Source: Actinomycetota bacterium (lineage in GTDB: Bacteria > Actinomycetota > Thermoleophilia > Gaiellales > F1-60-MAGs149). From it: a stretch of DNA of 38,244 bases. Below are positions 7,485 through 16,409 of this stretch, piece by piece; position 1 is the first letter of the stretch, and the number at the start of each line of letters is the position of its first letter. The notes beneath the pieces were generated by a model. The model did no database searches and was not told the origin of the DNA. It saw only the letters and a program-made list of their open reading frames with translations. A program made the translations under genes and the position numbers. The stretch spans positions 1 to 38,244 of the forward strand of contig SYIF01000125.1 in NCBI GenBank assembly GCA_005798855.1, in the 5' to 3' direction.

Positions 7485-8141
7485 GTGCCGCTCGCCTCGC
7501 TGATCGCTCCTATCTTTGCGAGCCCGCTGTCGTTCCTCAAGCCGGACGAGATTCTCAATAATGCAGGTGGTCTTGCCATCTGGGTCGCTGCAGGAATCAT
7601 TTTTGCAGAGTGTGGATTGCTGATTGGCTTCTTCCTGCCGGGCGACTCGTTGCTTTTCGTCGTCGGACTTTTCGTCGGCAACGGCGCCATTGGCATGCCG
7701 ATCTGGGCGACGTGTGTGATCCTATTTGTGGCAGCCATGGCTGGTAATATGGTTGGTTATTGGATCGGCCATCGGGCTGGTCCGACGTTGTTTCAACGCG
7801 AGAATTCGCGCATCTTCAAACAGAAATACGTCGACCATACGGAGGAGTTCTTCAACCGCTATGGCGCAGTGGCGATCATCCTCGGCCGCTTTATAGCAAT
7901 CGTGCGCACGTTTATCCCCGTCTTGGCTGGAGCCACCAAAATGGATGTTCGGCGTTTTGCGCTGTACAGCGTGATCGGCGCCTTTATCTGGACTGTTGGG
8001 CTGACGATGCTTGGCTACCTGATCGGCAACGTACCCGTGATCAAGAACAACCTCGAGTACGCGATCATCTTGATCGTCATCGTCAGCACCGCCCCGATCG
8101 TGATTCACCGCCTCAAGGCGCGTCGCCGATCAACTTCCTAA
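7485..8141 (+). CDS. DedA family integral membrane protein
   Basis: A 218-residue multi-pass protein of the DedA/SNARE-associated family, whose members are lipid transporters or scramblases (for example for undecaprenyl phosphate or phosphatidylethanolamine) in the cytoplasmic membrane. Conserved features are Glu42 in FAECGLLIGFFLPGDSLLF, the GDS at 53-55, the basic loop with FNRYGAVAIILGRF (R135), and the RTFIPVLAGATKM motif (141-153). Hydrophobic segments span about 29-50, 56-90, 128-150, 160-182 and 190-208. The GTG start is fixed by a TATACT box 6 nt upstream. It is convergent with the DMGDH-like gene, with 27 nt between the stops. It might relate to the lipid or glycan genes at 757-4663, but nothing in the sequence ties them together. 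Confidence 0.9.
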   Translation: MPLASLIAPIFASPLSFLKPDEILNNAGGLAIWVAAGIIFAECGLLIGFFLPGDSLLFVVGLFVGNGAIGMPIWATCVILFVAAMAGNMVGYWIGHRAGPTLFQRENSRIFKQKYVDHTEEFFNRYGAVAIILGRFIAIVRTFIPVLAGATKMDVRRFALYSVIGAFIWTVGLTMLGYLIGNVPVIKNNLEYAIILIVIVSTAPIVIHRLKARRRSTS

Positions 8142-8143
8142 TG

Positions 8144-8158
8144 GGGTCAAACCCTTTT
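8144..8158 (+). terminator. weak terminator-like hairpin
   Basis: GGGT-CAA-ACCC followed by TTTT sits 3 nt after the DedA stop and before the convergent DMGDH-like stop. The stem is only 4 bp, so support is modest. Confidence 0.25.
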
Positions 8159-8168
8159 AGGAAGCTGA

Positions 8169-10583
8169 TCAGAGCAAACGCGAACCGCTCGGATCGACGA
8201 GTCGGTCGGCCATAACCGTTGCCGTCACCGGACCGTCGAGCGTCTCGACCAGCAGCTGATCACCCTCCGCTATATCGGTCGGGAGGTAGGCGTAAGCCAG
8301 CATACGTTCGACGCTATAGCCGTAGGCGACCGACCGCAGCCGACTGAGCGCCTCGCCGTCGCGCAACACGACCTCGCCTCCGTAGGCCGAGACCCAACCG
8401 CCATCGCCTAAAGCGAGCGTACGAATGCGTGTCGTGAAGCCCTCTTCGCGACGCACCAGGAGGACATCGCGACCGACGTAGTCGGCGTCCTTCTTGGCAC
8501 AGAACGCAAGGCCAGCCTGGTCAGGTGTGTCATTCGGCGTCAGGTCCGTACCGATGTAGCGGTAGCCCTTCTCCATTCGCAGTCCATCGAGCGCGCGATA
8601 GCCACAGACGCGCACACCATGCTCTGCACCGGCGGCAATCAGTCGATCCCAGACGGCGACCGTCCAGGCGGGGTCGACGTAGATCTCGTAGCCAAACTCG
8701 CCCACGTACGTGATGCGTTGCGCGAAGGCTGGCGCCGAGCCAACGACGATCTCCTGCCCCATACCAAACGGGAAGGCCTCATTGCTGAGGTCCGCAGTCG
8801 TGGCAGCGGTCATCACCGCACGGGCGTGCGGACCCCAGATGCCAATCACCGACAGTCGATCGCTCACGTCGATCAATTCGACGTCGAGTTGGAGACGGTG
8901 AGCGATGCCTTGCAGCCAGCCGAGATCGGATGCAAGCGCACCGGCTCCCGTCACCATCCGGAAGTGATGCTCCGCAAGGCGCGTCACCGTGACGTCCGCG
9001 ATCATGCCGCCGCGATGATCCAGCATCTGCGTGTAGATGACACTGCCGATCGCTCGATCCATCGAGGCATCGCAGGCAAACTCGACGAGCGTCTCCGCAT
9101 CGGCTCCCTCAATCGAGATCTTGCCGAAGCTGGACAGGTCGATGATGCCGACCGCCTCCCGCATCGCGCGATGTTCTTCGCCGACGAGGTCGAAGAAGGG
9201 CGGCTTGCCCCAGCCCCAGGCACGCTGGTCGGCGCCCATGCGACGCCACGGCTTGCCCGGATCGATGTAGTCGGCTCGCTCGAAGCCCGACTTGACGCCG
9301 AACACGGTGCCGGCCTCTTGGAGGCGACCGTGCAAGGCGGAAAGACGCGTCGGGCGACCCCACTCGTCTTGATCGAACGGATAGCGGAGGCGGTAGTAGT
9401 AGCGGTAGGCCTCTTGCGCCGCAATTGCCGCGTGCTGCGGATCGCGGTAGACGGAACCGAAACGCCACGGCCGGTAGCCTGACACGTCGAGTTCGGTCTC
9501 GCCCGTCGTGATCCACTCGGCAATCGTCTTGCCAATGCCGCCGGCTCCACCAAAGCCATTCAGCGACAGCCCTGCAGCCATCCAAAAACCAGGGACACCA
9601 GGCATCGGTCCAAGCAGCGGGTTGCCATCGGGCGTCATCGCATCGGGATGGCAGACCAGGCTGACAACACCGGCCTTCGCGAGGAAGGGGAAGCGCCGAA
9701 TCGCGCCCTCCATCAACTGGGCGAAGCGCTCTTCGCTTGGCGGCAGCGAACGCGCACTGTGCTCCCACGGCACGCCATCGACCCATCGCGACGGTGCGTC
9801 AGGCTCGTAGCCGCCGAAGAGAATGCCGCCGGCCTCGGACTTGCCGTAGACGAGATTGTCGGGATCGCGGAAGCACGGCATGTCGCGTGGCAACTCGAAG
9901 CCATCGACTGCGTTGAGCGCGATGTGCTGATGATCGACCGGCGTCGACGGCACCCACGTGCCCACCATCGCGGCGATCCGCGGCGCCCACATGCCCGCGG
10001 CATTGACGACACATGGTGTTGCGATGCGGCCCTGCTCGGTGACGACAGCGGTGATCTCGCCGTGCGCGCCTCGCTCGATTGCCGTCACGCGGCAGTGGCC
10101 TCGAATCTCGACGCCGAGCTCGCGGGCGGCGTTCGCCAAAGCGTAGGTAGCACGGTGTGGATCAAGCCAACCGTCTTGCGGAACCCAGAGGCCACCGTAG
10201 AGGCTCTCGGGCGACGCCGCTGGCATCTTCTCGAGCGACTCCTCGGGAGACAGGAGGTCGACCTCCATGCCAATGCCGCGGGCGCGCGAGGCGCCGCGCT
10301 TCATCTCGGCGAGTTGCTCGGGTGACGACGCAATCCGCAGCGAGCCTGTGGTCTCGAAGACCTCGAGCTCGTTGAATAGCTCGATCGAATACTTCCGAAA
10401 CCGCATCATCGTCTGCGAGGGGTTGAACTGCGTGACCAGACCAGCGGCATGGCACGTCGACCCACTGGTCAACTCGCCCTTCTCGATCAGCACGACCTGC
10501 CCAGCGCCCGCTTTTGCTAGGTGATAGGCAATGCTCGCGCCCGTCACTCCCCCACCAATCACTACAACGTCGGCCTGGTCCAT
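8169..10583 (-). CDS. FAD-dependent dimethylglycine/sarcosine dehydrogenase-like protein with GcvT C-terminus (copy 2)
   Basis: An 804-residue flavoenzyme. The DAO-type FAD domain starts with VVVIGGGVTGASIAYHLAKA (GGGVTG at 10-15), followed by STCHAAGLV, where His45 sits at the position that binds FAD covalently in dimethylglycine dehydrogenase; Cys replaces the usual Trp before it. The middle linker (about 370-425) is followed by aminomethyltransferase (GcvT) and GcvT C-terminal barrel domains (about 430-800), which pass the released one-carbon unit to tetrahydrofolate. The start is the ATG at 10583, preceded by AGGAG 6 nt upstream; the longer open frame above it is a shadow of the preceding gene. 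It lies 8 nt after the stop of copy 1. It likely demethylates a secondary or tertiary amine such as dimethylglycine or sarcosine. Confidence 0.88.
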   Translation of the reverse strand: MDQADVVVIGGGVTGASIAYHLAKAGAGQVVLIEKGELTSGSTCHAAGLVTQFNPSQTMMRFRKYSIELFNELEVFETTGSLRIASSPEQLAEMKRGASRARGIGMEVDLLSPEESLEKMPAASPESLYGGLWVPQDGWLDPHRATYALANAARELGVEIRGHCRVTAIERGAHGEITAVVTEQGRIATPCVVNAAGMWAPRIAAMVGTWVPSTPVDHQHIALNAVDGFELPRDMPCFRDPDNLVYGKSEAGGILFGGYEPDAPSRWVDGVPWEHSARSLPPSEERFAQLMEGAIRRFPFLAKAGVVSLVCHPDAMTPDGNPLLGPMPGVPGFWMAAGLSLNGFGGAGGIGKTIAEWITTGETELDVSGYRPWRFGSVYRDPQHAAIAAQEAYRYYYRLRYPFDQDEWGRPTRLSALHGRLQEAGTVFGVKSGFERADYIDPGKPWRRMGADQRAWGWGKPPFFDLVGEEHRAMREAVGIIDLSSFGKISIEGADAETLVEFACDASMDRAIGSVIYTQMLDHRGGMIADVTVTRLAEHHFRMVTGAGALASDLGWLQGIAHRLQLDVELIDVSDRLSVIGIWGPHARAVMTAATTADLSNEAFPFGMGQEIVVGSAPAFAQRITYVGEFGYEIYVDPAWTVAVWDRLIAAGAEHGVRVCGYRALDGLRMEKGYRYIGTDLTPNDTPDQAGLAFCAKKDADYVGRDVLLVRREEGFTTRIRTLALGDGGWVSAYGGEVVLRDGEALSRLRSVAYGYSVERMLAYAYLPTDIAEGDQLLVETLDGPVTATVMADRLVDPSGSRLL

Positions 10584-10591
10584 CTGTACTC

Positions 10592-13048
10592 CTAGAGCAG
10601 CACGCGGCTGCGGTTGGGGTCGTAAAACGGTTTGAGTGACGCCTCGACGGCGAAGCGTTGACCATTGACTTCGACGGCGTAAGAGCCATCGTTGATCCAC
10701 GCGGCACTGACGCCCTCTGGATTACGTGCATAGCCGAGAGCCACGGCGCCACCAACGGCGTGACCGTAGGCCGCACTCGTCGTGTACCCGAGCGATTCGT
10801 CGTTGCGCCAGAGTCGTTCGCCACCCCAGAGGGTGACGCTCGGCTCGGTGACCATAAACGCCACGAGGCGCTTGGTCAGTGCGTCGAGACCCGCGTCGCG
10901 CTGCGCGAGGAGTGCCTCGCGGCCCACGAAACCAGCGGGAGTGTCCCAAGCGATCGCGAACGATAACCCAGCCTCGATCGGCGTCTCGTCTGGCGAGAGC
11001 TCGTGGCCCCAGGCGCGGTACGCCTTCTCGAGACGAAGCGAGTTGATCGCGTAGTGCCCTGCCAACTGCACACCATGGTCGGGAGCAGCGGCGAGCAGTG
11101 CCTCGAGCACCGTTGTCCCGTAGTCCGATGGAACATGCAACTCCCAGCCGAGTTCGCCCACGTATGTCACGCGCGCCGCGTGGACGCTGGCACCAGCGAT
11201 GCCGAGTTCGCGCACGGCTCCAAACGGGAAGGCCTCGTTCGAAAGGTCGCCGTCGACGAGTGGCTGGAGCAGCGCCCGACTGCTGGGGCCCATCACGCTC
11301 AACACGGCCGATGCAGCCGTCACATCCTCGACCACGCAGTCGCGGCTCTCGGCGCCACGTCGCACGTGCCAAAGATCTCGGATGCGCTGGGCAGTGCCCG
11401 TAATCAGGCGAAAACGATCCTCTGCCAGCCGCAATACGGTCAGGTCGCTAACGAAGCGGCCGCGCTCGTCGAGCATTGCCGTATAGACCAGCGTGCCCGG
11501 ATCGACATCGACGTCATTGGCACAGAGCCGGTTCAACACGCGCACGGCGTCGACTCCAGTGACCTCGAGCTTACCGAAGCCCGACTGGTCGAAGATCGCG
11601 GCCGACTCGCGACAGGCGAGGTGCTCCGCGCGATGCTCGGCAAACCACGATTGCCGACCGAAGGAGTAGTCGACGGTCGGGGTGGTGCCGACATCGCCAA
11701 AGAAATTCGGTCGCTCGATACCGGCCTTCTCGCCGAACCACGCTCCCTGCGCCTTGATCACGTCGTGCACAGGCGAGGTGCGCAGCAGACGCCCTGTCAA
11801 CAGCTCGCGATTGGGGTAGGCCATCAGGTAGTGCGTGCCCAGAGCCTCGGTCACACGCTGGCGCAGATACTCAAGGTTGTTCTGCTCGGGTGCGAAACGC
11901 GCAGGGTCGACCATGCTCAGGTCGTACGGCGGGTACCCGTCGATCATCCACGCAGCCAGCGCCTCCCCGACACCGCCCCCAAAGGCCATGCCGGCGGAGT
12001 TCATGCCCGCGGAGACCCAAACACCGGGGACGTTTGGAGCCGGTCCGAGCATGAAATTCGCGTCGGGTGTAAACGACTCCGGACCGTTGACGAACCGTTC
12101 GAAGCCGACCTCCTCAAGAATCGGCAGGCGATGTAGGCCCGCTTCGAGTGGCGGTCCAAAATGATCCCAATCGTCCTCAAGCAGTTGGAACGAGAAGGGG
12201 TGCGGCACGGGATCGACCTGCCAGGCCTTCGTAACTGCTTGGAACGCACCGAGCCGAATCTTGTTGTGCACCGTCAGGTAATACGTGCAGCCATCGGCAT
12301 CGCGCGTGCAGGGATACATGTCGATGTCGCCGACGATGGGGTTCGAGTCGGCGTAGTGATGCTCGACGGGCGCCAACGGAATGCTGATCCCAAACTTCTG
12401 CCCCAAGTCGTGCGACCACATGCCACCGGCCAGCACGATCTCCTCTGCCTCCAGCACGTCGCCCGAGTCGAGCAGCACTCCCGTGGCACGACCGTTCGCA
12501 ACTTGGAGGCCCGTTACGCGCACGTGTTCACAGATCGTGGCGCCACGCATCGCTGCACCCTTGGCGAGCGCTCGAGCGACGCCTGCCGGTTCGACCTTAC
12601 CGTCGTCGGGAATGTGCAGCCCCCCGACGAGGTCGTCGCCGTACTGCAGCGGAAAGAGGTCGATTGCCTCTTGCTTGCCGACCATGTTGACGTCGATCCC
12701 AAGGTGCTGAGCCATCGCACCGGTGCGGCGGTACTGCAACATCCGCTCCTCGTTGCGCGCCACGTACAACGTCCCGCACTGGCGCCAGTCGACAGCCTCG
12801 CCCGTTTCGGCTTCTAGGCCCGCGTAGAGCTTGGCCGACGCGTCGCACATCTGCGCGAAGGTACTGCTGATGCGAAGACGCCCAACCATGCCCGCCGCAT
12901 GCCACGTCGTACCGCCACCGATTTCGGACTGCTCGAGCAGCACAACGTCTTGCTCGCCGGCTTTGGCGAGGTGGTACGCGATGCTGGCGCCAATCACACC
13001 ACCGCCAATGATGACGATGCGTGCGCGACTCGGTACAGTTGCAGTCAT
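10592..13048 (-). CDS. FAD-dependent dimethylglycine/sarcosine dehydrogenase-like protein with GcvT C-terminus (copy 1)
   Basis: An 818-residue paralog of the downstream gene and first in the operon. The FAD-binding glycines lie in IVIIGGGVIGASIAYHLAKA (GGGVIG at 15-20) and the covalent-flavin type motif is TTWHAAGMV with His50. Further marks are NSLRLEKAYRAWGHELSPDETP in the GcvT part and a C-terminal barrel ending in KPFYDPNRSRVLL. Members oxidatively remove N-methyl groups and form 5,10-methylenetetrahydrofolate. The ATG at 13048 is preceded by AGGTG about 7 nt upstream. The gene is divergent from a GntR/HutC-type regulator, and the 41-nt space between their starts carries repeated GACATGT elements, so substrate-controlled expression is likely. 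Which methylated amine each copy uses cannot be read from sequence. Confidence 0.88.
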   Translation of the reverse strand: MTATVPSRARIVIIGGGVIGASIAYHLAKAGEQDVVLLEQSEIGGGTTWHAAGMVGRLRISSTFAQMCDASAKLYAGLEAETGEAVDWRQCGTLYVARNEERMLQYRRTGAMAQHLGIDVNMVGKQEAIDLFPLQYGDDLVGGLHIPDDGKVEPAGVARALAKGAAMRGATICEHVRVTGLQVANGRATGVLLDSGDVLEAEEIVLAGGMWSHDLGQKFGISIPLAPVEHHYADSNPIVGDIDMYPCTRDADGCTYYLTVHNKIRLGAFQAVTKAWQVDPVPHPFSFQLLEDDWDHFGPPLEAGLHRLPILEEVGFERFVNGPESFTPDANFMLGPAPNVPGVWVSAGMNSAGMAFGGGVGEALAAWMIDGYPPYDLSMVDPARFAPEQNNLEYLRQRVTEALGTHYLMAYPNRELLTGRLLRTSPVHDVIKAQGAWFGEKAGIERPNFFGDVGTTPTVDYSFGRQSWFAEHRAEHLACRESAAIFDQSGFGKLEVTGVDAVRVLNRLCANDVDVDPGTLVYTAMLDERGRFVSDLTVLRLAEDRFRLITGTAQRIRDLWHVRRGAESRDCVVEDVTAASAVLSVMGPSSRALLQPLVDGDLSNEAFPFGAVRELGIAGASVHAARVTYVGELGWELHVPSDYGTTVLEALLAAAPDHGVQLAGHYAINSLRLEKAYRAWGHELSPDETPIEAGLSFAIAWDTPAGFVGREALLAQRDAGLDALTKRLVAFMVTEPSVTLWGGERLWRNDESLGYTTSAAYGHAVGGAVALGYARNPEGVSAAWINDGSYAVEVNGQRFAVEASLKPFYDPNRSRVLL

Positions 13049-13057
13049 GAGGACACC

Positions 13058-13104
13058 TGTCTGGACATGTACAACTCAAGGTCGCAGACATGTCTAGTCA
13101 TGTC
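13058..13104. promoter_or_regulatory. putative GntR/HutC-type operator array
   Basis: Between and over the divergent starts at 13048 (minus) and 13090 (plus) there are two copies of GACATGT (13064-13070 and 13087-13093), 23 bp apart. The second lies in a perfect 10-bp palindrome AGACATGTCT at 13086-13095, which covers the regulator's start codon. A weaker TGTCTGGACA (13058-13067) and a CATGTC (13099-13104) flank them. The arrangement suggests that the regulator represses both the dehydrogenase operon and itself. Confidence 0.5.
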
Positions 13105-13908
13105 AAGAGCCAAGGCGACGAAGTTCTCCGCGCCGTTACCCGCCGCTTTGCCGCGCTTGACGACGCCCAGGCCGCACACATTCGTCTCGCCGCGGCACTG
13201 CGCGAGACGATCGACGCCGGCGACCTTCGCCCCGGCGACCCACTGCCTGGCGATGCCGCGTTGAGTGACGCAACAGGCCTAGCTCGCGGCACGGTCCGCC
13301 AGGCCGTTGGCACGCTTCGTGGCGAAGGCCGAGTGCAGACGCGCCAGGGCGCACGCACCACCGTACTCACCCGCCCGCGCCTGCAGCCATTCTCCGAGTT
13401 GCTCTCTTTCTCGGCCTGGGCTCGCACCATCGATGCGGTCCCCAGCGCCCGCGTCGTCGAGCTCGCCCGAGGCGTCGCGGACGACACCGCCGCTGACGCA
13501 CTCCACCTTGCACGCGACGAACGTGCGTGGTCGCTACTACGAGTCCGTCTGCTCGATGGAGAACCGACGCTCGTTGAGCGAGCGACCTACCCCGAGACGA
13601 TTGGCTCGCTCCTCGTCGATGCCGACCTTGAGCGCGGATCCGTCTACGCGGCCCTCGCCGAACACGGCGTCGTCGTGGCCTCCGGCCACCATCGCATCAG
13701 TGCTGTCGGCGCCGATCGCCAGACGGCTCTGCTGCTCAACGTCAAGGCCGGAACGCCGCTCCTTCGGCAAGAGCGTACCGTCTATGCCAGCGACGGCACA
13801 CCGCTCGAACACTCGGACGACCTCTGGCGGGGCGATGCGATCGTGCTCGACGCTGCCAATTCCGCGCAGGGTTCGCTGCTTTCGCGGCGTTCTCCCGACG
13901 GGGTCTAA
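13090..13908 (+). CDS. GntR family transcriptional regulator, HutC/FarR subfamily (UTRA effector domain)
   Basis: A 272-residue DNA-binding regulator. Residues about 25-95 form the winged helix-turn-helix: LRETIDAGDLRPGDPLPGDAALSDATGLARGTVRQAVGTLRGEGRV, with the usual GTVRQAV recognition helix, then QTRQGARTTV as the wing. Residues about 100-265 match a UTRA small-molecule-binding domain, including LLRVRLLDGEPTLVERATYP and GTPLLRQERTVYASDGTPLEHSDDLW. It starts with ATG at 13090, inside the palindrome AGACATGTCT. Divergence from the two DMGDH-like genes implies that it senses a methylated amine or a breakdown product and controls that operon. That functional link is inferred from position and operator-like repeats. 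Confidence 0.88.
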   Translation: MSSHVKSQGDEVLRAVTRRFAALDDAQAAHIRLAAALRETIDAGDLRPGDPLPGDAALSDATGLARGTVRQAVGTLRGEGRVQTRQGARTTVLTRPRLQPFSELLSFSAWARTIDAVPSARVVELARGVADDTAADALHLARDERAWSLLRVRLLDGEPTLVERATYPETIGSLLVDADLERGSVYAALAEHGVVVASGHHRISAVGADRQTALLLNVKAGTPLLRQERTVYASDGTPLEHSDDLWRGDAIVLDAANSAQGSLLSRRSPDGV

Positions 13909-13993
13909 TTCCCCGCAGCAGACCGGTCAAAGGTTTGCCGTCAGATTTTCGCTGCTGACGCGTTCTCCGTAGCAGTTTTGGTGATCCGTTGAT

Positions 13994-14034
13994 GAGACCG
14001 GGCGCAGAGGTTCCTTCACGAACGAGACCGGGCG
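13994..14034 (+). repeat. 11-bp direct repeat upstream of the MBL gene
   Basis: GAGACCGGGCG occurs at 13994-14004 and again at 14024-14034, exactly 30 bp apart, about three helical turns. It lies 60-100 bp upstream of the MBL-fold gene start. It may be a regulator binding pair, or chance in GC-rich DNA. Nothing else is recognised in the 184-nt gap from 13909 to 14092 apart from the promoter box. Confidence 0.3.
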
Positions 14035-14080
14035 GTCGGCGACGACGACCCGCCGATCGGCCGGTTCCGTTTAGTCCTAA

Positions 14081-14086
14081 TACACT
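14081..14086 (+). promoter_or_regulatory. -10 box, leaderless-type, for the MBL-fold gene
   Basis: TACACT lies 6 nt before the ATG at 14093, the same box and spacing as at 5676-5681. No ribosome binding site is present before the ATG. Confidence 0.5.
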
Positions 14087-14092
14087 GGCGCC

Positions 14093-14920
14093 ATGCCCGA
14101 CTGTCGCTTTGAAGAGGTCTCTGCTCGCATCGATCGCTTTACGCCCGACGAGCGCACGGACCGACCCGTCCTCGGAGCGATCCGCGGGACCGCCGGCACG
14201 CTGATCGTCGACGGTGGGGCCTCCCCTGCGCACCTTGGTGCTTTCGCCACCGAGCTCGCAGCCCACGATCGCGCACCGATCGTCGGGATCGCCCTGACGC
14301 ATTGGCACTGGGACCACTCGTTCGGCTCGGCCGCACTCGACGTGCCCGTGATCGCCTGCGAGAAAACCGCCGCGGGTATCGCCATCCAGGCCGCCTACGA
14401 CTGGTCCGACGCAGAACTGGAAAAGCGCGTGCGTGATGGTCTCGAACTCGCATTCTCCCTCCCCCACATCCGGGAGGAACTACCCGACCGCAGCGACCTG
14501 CGCATCGTCGTGCCGCAGGTCACCTTCGCCGAATCGCACGACGTCGACCTTGGCGACACGACAGTCGAGTTGCGTTGGGTCGGTGGCGACCACGCCGACG
14601 ACTCGGTCGTGATCTGGGAGCCCGAGGATCGTGTGGTGTTTCTCGGCGACGCGCTCTATCAGTGCCTCTGGGGCGATCCGGCCTATCTGACGATCGCTGG
14701 TACGCGCGCGCTGCTCGACCGCCTCACACGGTTCGATCCCGTCTACGCCCTTGAGGGACATGACGAGAACGTCGCCGATGCGGCTGCGTACGCGTCGCGC
14801 CTCAGCGAATTGCACGCCGCCTGCCGCCTCGTCGAAGAACTTGGCGATGGTGCCGTCGCGGCGGCGGGAGACGACACCGACCTGGTCGAGACCGTCGGTT
14901 ATCTCCTCGCCGGACGCTGA
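14093..14920 (+). CDS. metallo-beta-lactamase fold hydrolase
   Basis: A 275-residue MBL-fold protein. The zinc-binding motif THWHWDH is at 69-75 (H70, H72, D74, H75), with further ligands His168 in GGDHADDSVV, Asp187 in FLGDALY and His224 in LEGHDE. VDGGASPAHLGAF (39-51) is the usual first loop. All dinuclear metal ligands are present, so it should be an active hydrolase of the broad SoxH/glyoxalase II-like group; the substrate is unknown. It is convergent with the MttB-family gene, with only 3 nt between the two stops and no terminator in between. Its location between the DMGDH-like operon and MttB suggests the same pathway, without proof. Confidence 0.87.
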   Translation: MPDCRFEEVSARIDRFTPDERTDRPVLGAIRGTAGTLIVDGGASPAHLGAFATELAAHDRAPIVGIALTHWHWDHSFGSAALDVPVIACEKTAAGIAIQAAYDWSDAELEKRVRDGLELAFSLPHIREELPDRSDLRIVVPQVTFAESHDVDLGDTTVELRWVGGDHADDSVVIWEPEDRVVFLGDALYQCLWGDPAYLTIAGTRALLDRLTRFDPVYALEGHDENVADAAAYASRLSELHAACRLVEELGDGAVAAAGDDTDLVETVGYLLAGR

Positions 14921-14923
14921 GCC

Positions 14924-16354
14924 TTAGCCCAGTTCGCTCGTGCGCCGCACGATGTAGGCATCGAGTTCACGCAAGATTGCCTCGTCGATCGGCGGCGACA
15001 CTTGGGCCTCAAGGCGGTTGCGCCAGATCTCCTCGGCCCGCTGCTCAGCCGTCAGTCCACCGGACCGCGTCCAGCGATCAAAGTTGGCGGTCGAGGCGAG
15101 CGTGGCGCGGTGAAAGCACGTGCGAAACCGCTCCATGGTGTGCTCGACGCCGAAAAAGTGCCCAGCCGGTCCAACTTCGCGGATCGCATCCAACGCAAGC
15201 GTGTGGTCGTCGACGATAAACGGCCCGTACTCGACCTGCAGCGAGGCGATCAGGTCGAGATCGGCAATCACCTTTTCGAAGCTGGTCACAAGCCCAGCAT
15301 CCAACCAGCCCGCTGCGTGCATCACGACGTCTGCCTGCGCGGCAAAGGCGGCGCTCATCACCTGCATCGACTCCCAGCCCGCTTGGGCATCCACGGTTTG
15401 GCTGGTCGTCAAGCCGCCACCAAGTGCGCGCCAAGGCAGGCCATAGTGGCGCGCGAGCTGGCCACCAACGAGCAGGCTCATCCCAATCTCTGGTCCGGCA
15501 AATCCGGCCGCACCCGACTGCATGTCGGTGATAGGCAGTCCGCCACCCAGCAAGACGGGTGCACCTGGGCGTACGACCTGGATCAGCGCGATCGCCGCAA
15601 AGGCCTCGGCCAGCAACAGTGCCATGCCGCCAGCAAGCGTGACCGGAGCCATCGCGCCAAGCATCGCGCCTGGCATCACGATCGCTGCCTGATTGTGTTT
15701 CGCCAAAACCAACATCGCGTCGGTCATCCGCCCATCCCAACGCAGCGGCGAGTTGGAGTTGAGGATCGCAGTCATCACCGTCCGACCAGCGAGGCCTTGA
15801 AACAGGATCTCTGCCATTGCCACGCTGTCCTCAGCCGCCTCTTTCGACGAGACGGCCGCCATGAAAGGCTTGTCGGAAAGCACGGCGAGCGTTCGCACGA
15901 GCAGGAGATGTCGGTGCTCGACCGGCACGTCTTGCGGTTCGCAGACCACGCCGCCGGCCGAATCGAGTTCGGGCGCATCTTGGATCAGCGCCACTAGGTC
16001 GGTGAGGTCGGCGAGTGTCGCCGACGAGCGCTGGCCGGCGCGACGGACAAACGGTGCGCCATAGGCCGGCACGAACGACATCAGGCCCGAGCCAATCGGA
16101 ATCGATCGCTCAGCATTGCGTCCTTCCCAGACAAAACTCGATGGCGCCTCAGCAACCTTGCTCGCAACCCAGTCGGCGTCGAAATAGACCGTCTCACCCT
16201 CGACCCTTTGGCTCGCCTCGGCAAAAATCGCCAGTGCCTCAGGGTGCTCGAACTGCACGCCCATCTCGGACACGATCTCGCGCCAGGCCGTATCGAGTTG
16301 CGCGATGTCGGTCGCGGACATGAGCTCGACGGGAGGACGAATCGGAGTAAACAT
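14924..16354 (-). CDS. MttB family (trimethylamine/glycine betaine--corrinoid) methyltransferase, non-pyrrolysine, copy 1
   Basis: A 476-residue member of the MttB (COG5598) superfamily, a TIM-barrel methyltransferase. Characteristic stretches are EHPEALAIFAEASQRVEG, MLGAMAPVTLAGGMALLLAEAFAAI, the block PWRALGGGLTTSQTVDAQAGWES, VMHAAGWLDAGLVTSFEKVI and GHFFGVEHTMERFRTCFHR. The frame is uninterrupted, so no pyrrolysine-coding TAG is used; this resembles MtgB-type enzymes that demethylate quaternary amines such as glycine betaine and pass methyl to a corrinoid protein. No corrinoid protein, RamA or second methyltransferase is encoded in the window. A paralog lies at 24435-25871. The neighbourhood of DMGDH-like flavoenzymes supports a role in methylated amine breakdown. 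Confidence 0.87.
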   Translation of the reverse strand: MFTPIRPPVELMSATDIAQLDTAWREIVSEMGVQFEHPEALAIFAEASQRVEGETVYFDADWVASKVAEAPSSFVWEGRNAERSIPIGSGLMSFVPAYGAPFVRRAGQRSSATLADLTDLVALIQDAPELDSAGGVVCEPQDVPVEHRHLLLVRTLAVLSDKPFMAAVSSKEAAEDSVAMAEILFQGLAGRTVMTAILNSNSPLRWDGRMTDAMLVLAKHNQAAIVMPGAMLGAMAPVTLAGGMALLLAEAFAAIALIQVVRPGAPVLLGGGLPITDMQSGAAGFAGPEIGMSLLVGGQLARHYGLPWRALGGGLTTSQTVDAQAGWESMQVMSAAFAAQADVVMHAAGWLDAGLVTSFEKVIADLDLIASLQVEYGPFIVDDHTLALDAIREVGPAGHFFGVEHTMERFRTCFHRATLASTANFDRWTRSGGLTAEQRAEEIWRNRLEAQVSPPIDEAILRELDAYIVRRTSELG

Positions 16355-16363
16355 TACGTCGTC

Positions 16364-16369
16364 AGTCTA
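16364..16369 (-). promoter_or_regulatory. -10 box for MttB copy 1
   Basis: TAGACT on the minus strand ends 9 nt before the ATG at 16354, predicting a leader of only about 2-3 nt. No Shine-Dalgarno sequence is visible. Confidence 0.35.
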
Positions 16370-16409
16370 CAGCCCGCCAACGCTTTCAATGCGAATCCAA
16401 CAATCGCGG

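Noticed and set aside
11003-12136. Plus-strand 377-aa open frame opposite the first DMGDH-like gene
   Set aside because: It is an antisense shadow; the minus strand holds conserved FAD and GcvT motifs throughout this interval.
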